From contig NC_063262.1 of the NCBI RefSeq assembly GCF_019578655.1, positions 16,499,582 through 16,563,581 on the forward strand: a stretch of 64,000 bases of DNA. The letters are read 5' to 3'. This document shows positions 30,251-41,169 of this stretch, one piece after another. The notes below the pieces were generated by a model. It ran no database searches and was not told the origin of the DNA. It was given only the letters and a program-made list of their open reading frames with translations. Made by a program: the position numbers and the translations under genes. The first letter of the stretch is position 1; the number at the start of each line of letters is the position of its first letter. Origin of the DNA: Ricinus communis. Taxonomy: Eukaryota; Streptophyta; Magnoliopsida; Malpighiales; Euphorbiaceae.

Positions 30251-31466
30251 CAACCATCAAAACTTGGTCTTCAAAACAATAGTTTGGGCACGGTTTCCGT
30301 AGCCACCACGGCCTCCAGCACGGCCCGTGGTGGCCAGCACGGGGAGCAACACGGTCATGGTGAAACCCTAGTTGGTGAGATCCATAGTTTCGACCGGCAT
30401 GGACTCCGTGAGTCGACCGGCCTGACCTTGACCACGGTAGTCTTTGAGTTAAATATATAAGAAAAATTCATTTTTCTTAGAGAAAAGAGGGAAAAAGAGT
30501 GACATTGAGCCCTAGTGGCTGGTTCGATTCGCACAATCGAGTGCGAGAGAGTTCTGATGAGTAAGAATCCGGGAATCGTAAGATTCCGAAAACAGTAGTG
30601 GAGCAATTCAAGAGGCGATTTGGGAGATTAATCAAAGTGTAGATCTAGATTTGGGTATTCATCCAATTCGAGAGAAAAGGGTGTACATGTTTTATTTTCA
30701 TTATTCTTTCATTGTAATTGATTTCCTAGATTATTTTAAACATGAACATGTTTAGCTAAATTGATTAAATCCATTGGGATTTCTTTGCTATGTTAGTTTG
30801 ATATTATATTGTTGGATTGTTTGAGTTGGTTTTGTATTCTTCTTGTTTTCAGTGTTAATAAGATTATGCATTATTCATGAGACAATGTGAATTGTGATGT
30901 TTAGATTGCTTTATGAGATTGAGAAATCCGTTTGGCAATTGGAACTTTGAATAACAAGAACTGGTTAATAATCGCTTAGAGATAAGAATAATTAACTAGC
31001 CGGATTAAGAATTAACAAAGCTTAATAGAGGCGGATTAAAGCTTAATGCTAATTTAAGAATCAATCGTTAGGAAGAGATTCCAACTTTAGGTTTAGGAAT
31101 TCGGTTATCTCGAGAGAGAAACCGAATTCGGTTAAGAATTCATCCACGGGTAGCATAATTAGACTCACTGATCCTTTATCTTTTGTTCGGATGCCAACTA
31201 GTTTAGATTCACTTTGGGTTTGTCTTCTTGTCTTGATTATTTCACTTATCAACTACTCCTGCATCTCCCTTAGAACTTAGCTCGTAGTTAATAGTTAGTT
31301 TAGAATTTATTCATCATCCATTTTAGGTTAATATAACAAAGAACAAAGAAGTAACTCTGGGCTTTCGCTTTCTCGAGGAATACGACCTTGATACTCGCCA
31401 TTAGTGCTAGACTGCATCGATAGGTACACTGCCTTAGATTGTAGCTAACACGAGTAGCACCCATCA
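30251..31466 (+). repeat. truncated LTR inside element E
   Basis: Lacks about the first 275 bp: it begins CAACCATCAAAACTTGGTCT, matching the solo LTR at 42847 from about 43122 on, and ends CACCCATCA. It has the GC-rich tract (30290-30430) and the conserved 3' block. There is no target duplication; left and right neighbours are the two copies of E's protease segment. So it did not arrive by ordinary integration in this form. Confidence 0.85.
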
Positions 31467-32105
31467 CGAAGTATGCTAAATTCTTAAAAGACATACTTAG
31501 CAGAAAAAGGAAGTTGGAGGAGGTCGCCTATGTTCAGCTTAATGAGGAGTGCTCAGCGGTGTTTCAGAGCAAGTTGCCAGAGAAACGTCACGATCCAGGG
31601 AGTTTCACTATTCCCTGCACTTTAGGTAATTTATGTGTTGATGATGCATTAGCTGATTTGGGGGCTAGCATAAATGTCATGCCCACTAGTTTGTTCAATA
31701 AGCTAGGTTTGGGGGAGGCAAAATCCACTAGGATGTGCATTCAATTAGGCGGCCAATTACATTAAGCTTCCTAGGGGAATTGTGGAAAATGTGCTAGTTA
31801 AGGTAGATAAGTTCATATTTCCTGTGGACTTTGTGGTTTTGGATATGGACAATGAGCATGGTGTACCATTAATTTTGGGGAGACCTTTCCTTGCCACAGC
31901 TAGAGCTAAAATAGACCTATTTGAGGGGAAGTTAGAACTTAATGTAGGGGACGACTGTGTCACTTTTAGTTTACCCTCATTTGATAGTTCTTCCACCGAC
32001 CATGTTCGTGCCATTTGTTATATTGATGGAATTGATCTTGCATGTAATACACAACCACAAGATGTACAAATGGATGATGCTATACATGTTTTTTTCCCCT
32101 ACTAG
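31467..32105 (+). pseudogene. protease region of element E, right copy and downstream part
   Basis: 31467-31786 repeats the left copy with few changes (DLGAS at 31655-31669). A frame change near 31765 leads into 31782-32105, which supplies the rest of the domain: VLVKVDKFIFPVDFVVLDMD and VPLILGRPFLATARAKIDL, then an acidic end. GRPFLAT keeps its Gly here, unlike in A. A protease would cut the gag-pol product; the breaks make that unlikely. Confidence 0.8.
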
Positions 32106-34268
32106 TATGTGTTATTTATCTGAAAAAAATAACTTGTATCAATATGAGACTTTGTGCTGTGATAGACCCGAGAAGGGTAGTTGCAAGTTTGTTTTTGACA
32201 GGTCACTTAGCCGAAATTCGGAGTGGATGAATGGACATCCCAAATCGGTCCACAGAGCACCCCCTTGGTCATCTACTGCACACATCGGACCTTTTCATTG
32301 CGCTTATATGCCTCGAGCCCCAAGTTACATTGAGCCTACCTTCTTAATTTGCTCGCGATGCAGGAATGCTGATCCAGAGTCCAGCTAGACGACTCGAACA
32401 AAAAGAAGCTCCTTCGGGAGGCATTCTCGAATCTATTTTTGCTCTCTGAATTTTTGGACATTTTTTATTTTATTTTATGTAGTCATTTGCAGTTAGATAT
32501 TTCAGTCTGTTTTTAGTAAGTTTGATTTTGAGGAGATGTTATCTTATTGAACCTTTTACTAGATGTTGCTTGGAATGTGTTTATTCTTGAATTTTGTAGG
32601 AGTTAGCCTACTTGATGCTCGTACGTAATTTTGAGGACTAACATATTTTAAAGTGTTAAAGTACACATCAAGGGCAGTATCTAGTAGACTTTCTAGTTTT
32701 TATCTCTTTTTATCGTCTTGTTTTTCTCTTAGTTTTCTAATTTCTTTTATGGACTCCCATAATTAGCTTCATTTCGTGATTTTATTCCTTTTATTTTGGA
32801 GTGCCTACCTTGTTCCTGCGAGGGCAGTGTTTTTCACAAGTGTGGGGTAGATGCAAGTAGATTTGTGCGGTACCAATTTTATCTTTGCTATTTATATCTT
32901 GTTTTAATATCCCTTATTGATTGAGTCCATTCATTATTACTGTCCTTATCTTGAGTTTTGTTTTAATCGAGTAGTTGATGACTTTTTCTCCTTTGAATGG
33001 ATTCCCTTATAGCTTTTATCGAACCTTGTTGGAAGAAGGCAATGAACGAATCTCTTAATTACAATCCGGCCCAGGGTAAAACCGGTATTTTTCCTTAAAT
33101 TCTTCCATTTTACTTTATCTTAGATATAGAACACTGTTAATATTGTTGCTTATTATTGTGATTGACTGTTTAAACTTTGGTTTGAGAATTCATGCAATTT
33201 TAACCCACTCAAATGGTGAGATTTTGAGCCAATTGGTGCATCACTATTATAGTCCCTTTTCTTTCATTAGTGAGCATTGTACAGAATCTTTGTTTCTAGA
33301 ACTTGCTTTACGATATCTTTTGAGATTACATGAATTCTCAATAATCGTGAGATGATTTGGGCACTTAGGATTTACACAATTTGGCCAAAAAGCCTAACCC
33401 TGTTTTTCCCTTAGTGAACCAATTTTGAGCCTTAGCCTATCCTTTCGTGATAATAATAACAGCGACACTCATTTTATCACTTCTATTCATTTGACCATTC
33501 TTTCTACCATTGTTGTTGGAAATTATGTAAGTTTATGCTGCATTTTATTTTAGATCAATTTGCAATCATATATTTCACTAAGTTGCTAGATTTTTCATAG
33601 ATGCTCCCTTCAATTAAAAAAAGAAAAAAATTTTGATATTCAGTCTTATTGTATGTGTCAATAACCAACAACCCCTACATAAGCTGTTGTAATATATATA
33701 CATAGTATATATATATTCAATAAAAAAAAAGAGTATTAATTTAGTTCATTTTGAGCATCATCTTATTTTTAAAGCAACTTAGTGTTCATTTTGGTACAAC
33801 ACTTGATCCTTCGTTACTTTCTTGCATTACTTGCTTAACTTCCAGCAACTTGTAGCCTACTTTCCATATTTATACGTACCCTACCTTAACCACATTACAA
33901 CCTGGCTCAAGACCCTTTGATCATGATTATTGATTATTTCGTAGTAGTGGAGATTGGATCTATAAGCAAGCTTATGGTAAGCACTTTTTCTGTATTTTTG
34001 CGTTGAGAGCTTGGCGATCTTCTTTCACCTATATACACTTGTGTGTTTTGAGTGACATCTTGTAAGGCATGGTTCTCAATTTCTCAATTTAGATGGTTTA
34101 TCATTTTAACTTTAGCAACTTTATTAAGTTTGTTCTCTCTCTTAAGGATTTAGTGATATGGGGATTTTGGGAAAAATCATTATGAAGTTTTGAAATTTGT
34201 TTTGAGCTAACCTCCTGCAATGCATTTGATTGAGTTATTTGGTATCTGTTTGAGGAGTGAGTTGTTGA
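32106..34268 (+). repeat. coding-end remnant and 3' non-coding domain of element E
   Basis: RT, RNase H and integrase are deleted after 32105. About 32380-32430 is the conserved coding-end segment (CCAGCTAGACGACTCG). The rest has no gene: the third ORF is absent, but its terminal word AAGGGCAGTATCTAG remains at 32669. The second PPT-like motif AAGTGTGGGG is at 32838-32847 and the conserved segment CGTGAGATGATTTGGGC is near 33345. Confidence 0.72.
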
Positions 34269-34307
34269 TTGCTTGAGGACAAGCAAAAGTTTAAGTGTGG
34301 GGTAATT
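34269..34307 (+). promoter_or_regulatory. hairpin and polypurine tract of element E
   Basis: TTGCTTGAGGACAAGCAA at 34269-34286, perfect 7-bp stem, loop AGGA, followed directly by AAGTTTAAGTGTGGGGTAAT and T before the LTR. Confidence 0.87.
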
Positions 34308-35750
34308 TGATAAGCATCATACTACACATGTTTTCATGCCCGATTGTTTACATTTTTATGCATGATTATCCCGTTTTATGCTAGAATCACCTGTCTTTTG
34401 TTTCCTTTCTCGTTTGAGTCATTTCGAAGGACACCATCAATAATCGAGGGAAATACGTGTGATTACTGAACCAAAATCCATCAAATTGGGTGAGAACCTT
34501 TTAGGGGGTTGAGCACGGCTGAGACTCGTGCGTCTGAATTCTGAAGAGGCTATCCCCAATTGTGCCATTTCGTACGACTTAGTAGCCACCACGGCCTGTG
34601 GTGGCTCGACCGGCTTGGGCACGGCTTGGAAGGAGTCAACACAACAGACTCCATGATTGACACTACGGACTCCGTGGTCTTTGAATCATCCTGACTGGAC
34701 TCGTGTCTTGAATCAACTATATAGGCAATTTTGAGTTCTTTTGGAGGGGGGACAATTTTTGGACTCAATTCCAAGACACACACTTAATCAATTATTTCCT
34801 ATACCTCAATTGTAGACCTTGAGAGATCAAAAATTCATCAATTAAAGGGGGGATTTCACTTGTTCCAACATCGAATTGAAGATCAAGACAAACTTTGGGA
34901 GCATTCAAGAGGCAACTAGGGTTTGAGATTTCGAATTTTGCAATTTTAGGGTTTCTCATTCAGCTTGAAAGAGAAGGGTGTACATGCCTTTAATTTGTTT
35001 TTCCTTATTTTGTTCCCTAATTGCTTTAACCATGAACATGAGTAGCTAGATCTTTTGAATCCATTAGGGTTCACCTTTGTTGATGGATTATGCTTAATTG
35101 TTAGTTTTTATAATTGTCATTCTTGCAATCTTCTTGCTATTCAGTAATAAAAGTTTGATTCAGTTAATTTGAGACGTTGGATTAATTGTTTATTAGGTTG
35201 TTTCTTGACATTGAGAAATGCTTGTTACAACTGGACATTGAATAGTAAGGACTGGTAGTTAAACTTAGAGATAAAGTTGATTTACTCGCCGGATTAAGAA
35301 CTAATAACTCTTAATAGTTTTAAATCATACTTAATGCTAATCTGTAGTCATCCGATAGGAAGAGATTCCATTAGGTTAGTGCAGGTTTAGGAATCCGGTA
35401 AGCTCGAGAGAGGAACCGGGATTCAATTCAGGATTTAGGCACGGGTAAGCAAGATCGGCAATCCATACAATCCATTTTTAGAATTCCATCACTTAGGCTC
35501 CCTTTTGGGTTTGTTTCTCTCTTTGCAATTGTCTTTTGATTGTCCGTTGTTCTTCATTTACTTATTTGCACTTATAACCATTAGCTGGTACGTTAGAACT
35601 TTCACACCCTATTTCAGACTAGATAACATAGCAAACAGTAGTAACTCTAGGTTCACCCGATCTCCAAGGATACGACCTTGATACTCACTAGTGCTAGGCT
35701 GCATCGGTAGGTTCACTGCCTTAGGTGTAGGTTGCATAAAGAGCCCATCG
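34308..35750 (+). repeat. 3' LTR of element E
   Basis: TGATAAGCATCATAC...GCCCATCG, 1443 bp. Near-identical to the 5' LTR except in the GC-rich part (34500-34720 against 26740-27000), where many short gaps and substitutions occur. Confidence 0.92.
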
Positions 35751-35755
35751 TCTAT

Positions 35756-36240
35756 CATGTTGATCATACATCTCTCAAGTAATATAATTATTATTGCCTT
35801 AGTTTCTCTTCTTATCAATTATGTCTTTATTTAGTTACTCTTTAATTTTGCAAAAGGGAGAGAAGGGGAGCAAACAAGGGAAAACTACATGGGCAAAATT
35901 CAAACTTACTCGTTATATATAACTAATTGCACTTATACATGACCAATTTTGTATTTTTAATCATTCTGGTTGTCAAAATCAAAAAGATGGAGATTGTTGA
36001 CCTAAGACTCAATTGATCTCTATTTTTTATCTTAACACCCAATTTAAATATTGCTAACATCATGTTTGAGTATCTATATAGCAGTATATTAAAAGATCTC
36101 AGATTGGCTAGAGCTTCCTTAAAGTTTCAAGAAAGTTTTGTAAAAAGACCTAAAAAGCGCGAGGGCCCTTCACATGGTTAGAATCTTTCAAGTTGTCAAA
36201 AATTAGATTTTTTACCCATGGTTAAAATCTTTCAAGTCGT
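35756..36240 (+). mobile_element. tail of element L: PPT-like site and possible LTR start
   Basis: Directly continues the text left of E (26536). Nothing coding. CAAAAGGGAGAGAAGGGGAG lies near 35851, and AAAAAGATGGAGAT followed by TGTTGACCTAAG at 35995 looks like a polypurine tract and the first bases of an LTR. The segment has AAAGCGCGAGGG near 36157 and a 24-bp word (CATGGTTARAATCTTTCAAG...) repeated at about 36173 and 36217. The join to minus-strand element J falls at about 36240. Confidence 0.45.
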
Positions 36241-36373
36241 GCAAAAGTTACTAGGATGTCTAGGATTGTGAATTCGACCCTGGATTCTATAAGACCTGTT
36301 TTTACCAAAGTTAAGATTGTCCCTTCCACTTTCTCCTCGTCTCATCATAGGCTCTTATGACCATGTGTGAAGG
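36241..36373 (-). pseudogene. protease fragment of element J, distal part
   Basis: Minus-strand text HMVIRAYDETRRKWKGTI, then ESRVEFTILDILVTF, matching K (DMVISAYEEIKRDMEGTF; SSIDFTILDILVTF at 62600-62715). It directly continues the piece at 39304 once the 2.9-kb solo LTR and its GAAGG duplicate are removed. The match ends at about 36241. Confidence 0.7.
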
Positions 36374-39303
36374 TGTCACGACCCCACCTATGGGCCCGTG
36401 ACCGGCACTAGAGAATGGGTAGGCGTAAGGCTACCGAATCCCGTAGTAAGCCTGGCACTCACTAACTCAATCAAATCTCATCTCAAATTAATATTATTAA
36501 AGCCACAAATTATCTTAACATTAAATGTTACACAATTGAATCGGTCTGCCGAAAGAATTAGGCGAGACCCGAAACTACAGAAAATTACAATTGATACATC
36601 TACTATTACTATTGCGGAGAATCTCAGCTTTACCAATTTACATACCAAATCAAATACATCACCCGATGATGAAGGAGTCGGGTTACTGAATAAGAGTCGC
36701 GGGAAGACTAACAGTCACACATATGAAAAAAAAAAAATTGAGACTGTCAGTCTCGAGAGTGAGTTAAAATCAAATAATCTAGAGACTATTGCAGTCTTCA
36801 CAGAAAATATTAATTATTCGAATCAGTATATCAAACCATGCATGTAAATACAACTCATAATATAATCATACCATAATAAATAAATAAATAAAATATATTT
36901 TTACTCTTACGGGACGAGTGGCTCAGTAGCCTTTTGGCTCTCTTAATCCAACAGGTCTGGCGCCCAGAGAGCAAGCTCGATCAGGGTCCTTACCTCTAGC
37001 CTGAACACTTGAATTCCAAATAAGCCGGCGCCCAGAGAGCAAGCTCAATCAGGGTCCTTACCTCCAGCCTGAACACTTGAATTCCAAATAAGCCGACGCC
37101 CAAAGAGCGTTGCTCGATCAGGGACCTTAACTCTGGCAATCAACTGAACTCAGCCTAGAGAGCAATGCTCGATTAGGGCAAACAAATCCATAATAATCTT
37201 ATGTCCATTATCATTACTGGTGCGCACGCGGTCCTGATGTAACCCATCAGGCGACATGTTCTACAAAAGCCATATTTCCCAAAACGCAATCATCACATTT
37301 AATAAATATCATTGTCTAATGAAATCATTCAACACATATCAAAATAAAGATTAAAAATTTAGGATAAGACAACGTGCAATTCGTGTTGAAGAAAATAATA
37401 ATATCTGCATTATTATAGCGTTACTAATAATAATATTTATATTATTTTCAATAATTAATAATCAAGTGAAATTATTTATTTTGCGATACTAATAATCATA
37501 TTAAGCACAAATTCTAAAATAGCATATTAAAATCAGACTTAGCAATAGTGCAATGATTAAATGACTTTAACTCACAGGTTTTGGGCGACCTCCTAGATCT
37601 GCTCCGGTGCCTCGGTTGGAGCAAGCTGAACAGACAGATCATCTAATCACGGAAAATAATTTATGAATTATGTTGAACAATTACAATTGACCCTAGGTCT
37701 AGATTCCTAGGACTGACTGTCTAAGAATCTCGACTCAGGGGAATTCTACCGAAAATCCAGCAGAACTTCCCTTACAACACGGACATTACCCCCCATAAAA
37801 ATGGGTCCAGGACCTGCCAGAAAAACACTACAAATATCCAACAATCCAGACAACGGGATTCGGGTCCCCAGACTTCACTATTTCCTGACTCCGCCACACA
37901 GCACAAAATACGAGGCAGGCAAACTGACAGATAATTATTTTTGACTCACAAATATTAAATACTCAACACAAAACAATAAGCATAATTCTAAATCAAAGGA
38001 TTTCCAAGATCAACGGCCAGAGAAAATTACCAAGACGTTTGATCGCTCGGTCGACTCGCCTCTGGCTGCCGAAGTCCGATCGACGATCCGAACACACCAT
38101 CGGACTCACAACGACGCGCTGATGATGATTCTTGCTTCTGATTTCCCGATCTGACACCCGATCGTCCGGAGAGATTTGTGGACGATCTCGGCCATCGATT
38201 CGCAAACGAAGCCCGATCGCCATGAAACCAGTGCCAATGCGAAGCTTGAGTTGAGGAGAGTCAGGATACGTCCTCCGATCGTCCATCCTCCGCCGGAGCT
38301 TTCCGAAAAAGCCAAAAAATACGGCTGCCACCACTTTGTCGGAACTCTCTCCTCAAGGCCACTAAAGCCGAAGCAATGCCATGAAAGGATTGTCTCGAGG
38401 AGGCCGATCGCCAAGATCGGTAGAAAGCGGTGGGCAGCTCGGGATGCCGCCTCTCCTTACTTGATTATGCCGCTTCTCGCCACCATCTCCATCGGGGACC
38501 AAGCGAACGCAAAACACCGGCTGCCACGGACGGCAGCGAGCCTCCCTCTTCTTCCCCCTGACTTCTTCTCTCCCTCGACACTCGCTTCTTTCCTTTCTTC
38601 TATATCGACAATTGACCCCTGAACTTTTCCTTATTACAATTTGGTCCCTCAACTTTCTTAATTACTTACAATTTCATCCAGCATAACTCCAATTTAACCC
38701 TTAAACTTTTCTTTAGCCTTTCAATTAAACCCTTAACTAATTAATTTGGGCTAAATCCGAATTATTGAAAATACATAATTACATAAATACCCCTGACCGA
38801 CATATTTATTTACGAAAATACCAAACTCACAAATTTCCATTAAAACCCTATAAAAATAAAATTATACTTTCAATACTTATTCCAAAATAAATTTCCAATT
38901 TAGTCCTAACACAAAATTAATTTAAATAATAAATTTCCAACTTAAAATTTAATACCACTAATCAATTAAAATACCAATTTTTTCAAAATTCTTTTATAAA
39001 AACATCCTTTACAATTTCTTCCAAAATTTTCCAATATATATAATTTTATTTATACATATACATATACACATACATTGGGGAAAAATTAGAATAACCAACA
39101 ATATATTCTACCCTTCAAATAATTTACTGAATTAATTCTTAAAATTTCAACTAATTGGGTATAGAAAAATAATTCATTTAATTGACTAATATTAAAATTT
39201 CCATTAAATCATTTCAAATTAAACCAACTAAAAATAAAATAAAATTAATTAAATAAATAAATAAATACTCAGTATTAAATATATAAAAATTTCGGGTATT
39301 ACA
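36374..39303 (-). repeat. 2.9-kb solo LTR (chromovirus-like), intact boundaries
   Basis: Plus-strand text starts TGTCACGACCCCACCTATGG and ends CGGGTATTACA. Perfect duplication GAAGG at 36369-36373 and 39304-39308, so it is a complete solo LTR formed by LTR-LTR recombination. I prefer the minus strand because TGTAATACCCGAAATTTTTA is a common LTR start in plant Tekay/Del-like chromoviruses, and because a TATA-like ATATAG (38601 area) lies downstream of U3-like text in that direction. The open frames at 36398-36847 and 38176-38622 are chance. Family assignment is from memory of such LTRs. Confidence 0.88.
36959..37190. repeat. 68-bp tandem repeat inside the 2.9-kb solo LTR
   Basis: Two near-identical 68-bp units (36959-37026, 37027-37094) starting GGCGCCCAGAGAGCAAGCTC, then a third diverged unit from 37095 and a partial fourth (CCTAGAGAGCAATGCTCGAT). 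Each unit holds AGCAAGCTCGATCAGGGTCC. Confidence 0.85.
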
Positions 39304-39920
39304 GAAGGCTTCAGATCGTTTGCATTCATTTCGAATTTAGGAAGGATGCTAGAAGGATAGACATTATGGCTTACCCATCATCCACCATCACACAAGGAGT
39401 CCTCTTCTCTTTCACTTTAGCTAAAATGTATAAAGCCTTATTGTGGGTCTCTTCTCTCTAGTAGTAGGTCTTCATATGAGAAAGTAATCATCCTAGTGGC
39501 TTTGTCTATTACACTCTTAATAATTTCCTCAGGGTAGCTACTATACTTATCGTTATGTTGGACAAGGCTTGAATCGGAGCCTTTCTGTGGTCCAATGAGT
39601 GTGCATCAGCAATTTCCAGATGTCAGCAGTTTTCTTGTTCTTCTTCAGCTCTCCCAACAGCTCATAATCTTATGAACCCTCTTCTTCTGAACTCTTCTTT
39701 ACTTGTTTCAAATCCTGTTAACCCTTGTCATTGCTCTTGGCTTCTTGACTAGTCTCTTTATCAGAATCATTGTCCCGCTAAATATTTTTAGCAGTACCAT
39801 CTTGGAGCTAAAACTCATCCATGGAATTGTGCTAGATCTCAATGACCATGATTGACTTCCTTTCCCCTTGCTTCCACACTTCCATGATGCAAGATTCACC
39901 AATTAGCTGCTCATCACTAT
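39304..39920 (-). pseudogene. gag-protease linker and protease start of element J
   Basis: Minus-strand words: GESCIMEVWKQGERKSIMVIEI, DNDSDKET, KKNKKTADIWKLLMH, and near the left end CPSCILPK-like text (LPKFEMNANDLKPS in one frame). K has the same order at 61990-62580 with GSAINMCPSCILPKLG. Stops and frame changes are frequent. The protease would process the polyprotein; this copy cannot. Confidence 0.65.
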
Positions 39921-39929
39921 TCGAACCCG

Positions 39930-40730
39930 AATCACTCGATATAAGGATAATGAAAAATAATTGCATTAACTAAAACAAAAAATGAACAAGAATTTGAATG
40001 CAATGAGTGTGAGAAATATATAAAATGGAAATAATTTTTGCCCTCAATTGGCTACCTTTGTTTTTTGAGAACAAATTGATCTTCCAAAAATTCGAAAAGG
40101 AAATACAACAACCTTTTACGGAGAAAATTCCTTAAGAAAAAGGAATTAATTTTTTATGTTTCTTAAAGGAAATCTTCCCTTTTTAGCAACATATTTTTTA
40201 CCAAAGTATTTAATTTTTGACACAAGTTTCAAATCCTAAAAATCTCAACCCTTGACATAAAGTCCCAATTTGTATTTTACAGGGTTTGCCAAGTGCTGTC
40301 CCCTTATTAGAGGGACAAATCCCGCCTAAACCTGTCAGCCAATGGATGAGCGACACATCAACTAGGAGCTGACCTCTGTCTAGGCTGAGCTCACACGAGT
40401 TCATGGCAAGGACTCGTGCGAGCTCAGAGATGAACAGGCGCGAGGCCAAATGCAGAGACAATGCCCCCTAGGTCAACTACTCAACTCGTGCATGTGCACA
40501 TTAGAGTCGTACGAGTTCAGGCTGAGTGTGTGCAAGCTTACCTTTGGCACATGCAAGGTCATAGGTTATGCGCTACCTAGACAAACTCGCAGGAGCTTAA
40601 GTTGAGCTCACGCGAGCTTAAATTGAGCCCGCGCGAGTACAACCTTCCATACCTATCACCATTATTTTTGTTGGTATTTTTATTCATTTTAATATTTATT
40701 TTTCCTTAGGTAACTTTACTAAGACATCAA
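39930..40730. other. unassigned segment with inverted CTCG/CGAG motifs
   Basis: Between two parts of J's gag-protease reading, without a recognisable counterpart in K. AT-rich at 39950-40260, then 40390-40640 with at least seven motifs such as ACTCGTGCGAGCTC, GTCGTACGAGTTC, CTCACGCGAGCTT and CCCGCGCGAGTAC. It may be part of an LTR of another family, but I found neither clean ends nor a target duplication. The 83-codon minus frame here has no recognisable features. Confidence 0.4.
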
Positions 40731-41169
40731 GGTTATTCTTCGTTTTCGTCTTTCGGTTCTACTTCCAATTAAACTTTTTCATCATCGGGCTTAACTCTAG
40801 TCTCCAATTTCTAAAGAAAACAGAAAGAGTTCATGACCTCCTCTTTACTGAAGTCAGGGGTGATCATGGACACTTGGTTTGGTCATGGTGTGTATTGTAG
40901 TTTGGCTGAGGGTTTCTTCTGATATTGGGCTGGTCTGGGTCAGTTAATTTTCTAGCATCGATAAGTTCTTGAATTTCTTGTTTCAGTCAGATGCAGTTGT
41001 TTGTGTGATGGTTGGGTGCTTGGTGGAACTTACAATAGGTGTTGGCTTTTGCATTTGGGTTTGGTGTGTTTGTGGAAGTGGTTAGTTGGAGCATGTCATT
41101 CTGCACTAACCTCTCAAAAAGAACTTTGAGAGAGGTTGTTTGAAGTTTGAGAACTTCCTCGAGAGTTAT
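40731..41169 (-). pseudogene. gag fragment of element J with zinc-finger-like motif
   Basis: Minus-strand reading: TLEEVLKLQTTSLKVLFERL, then NTYCKFHQAPNHHTNNC, followed by a stop and LKQEIQELIDARKL. This CxFHxxxxHxxxxC motif with LKxEIxxLI after it is the usual end of gag in Tat-type and related plant gypsy elements. The TAG before LKQEI stands where a Gln/Arg-type residue is normal. It is cut at 41169 by an LTR. Confidence 0.72.

Larger units (their letters stand above)
26542..35750 (+). mobile_element. Athila-like element E, gag intact, pol mostly deleted
   Basis: Complete boundaries: 5' LTR 26542-28036, tRNA-Asp PBS, gag, protease region, 3' non-coding domain, hairpin/PPT, 3' LTR 34308-35750. 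Perfect duplication TCTAT at 26537-26541 and 35751-35755. The last LTR base is G instead of A. RT, RNase H, integrase and the third ORF are missing. The protease region is duplicated around a truncated LTR of another family (30251-31466). Outside the GC-rich U3 tract the LTRs differ at only about ten to fifteen bases per kb by eye, so this is among the younger insertions. Confidence 0.92.

Noticed and set aside
33690..33740. TATATATA-rich stretch as a promoter
   Set aside because: Lies within E's 3' non-coding domain beside A-runs with no ORF after it; simple sequence is the better reading.
36398..36847. 149-codon open frame
   Set aside because: Lies inside the 2.9-kb solo LTR, has no recognisable domain, and ends in low-complexity Asn/Thr/Ser text. 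The LTR boundaries and duplication explain the sequence.
38176..38622. 148-codon open frame and overlapping minus-strand frames of 96-113 codons
   Set aside because: GC-richer part of the same solo LTR; frames on both strands are open at once, as expected from composition, with no known motif.
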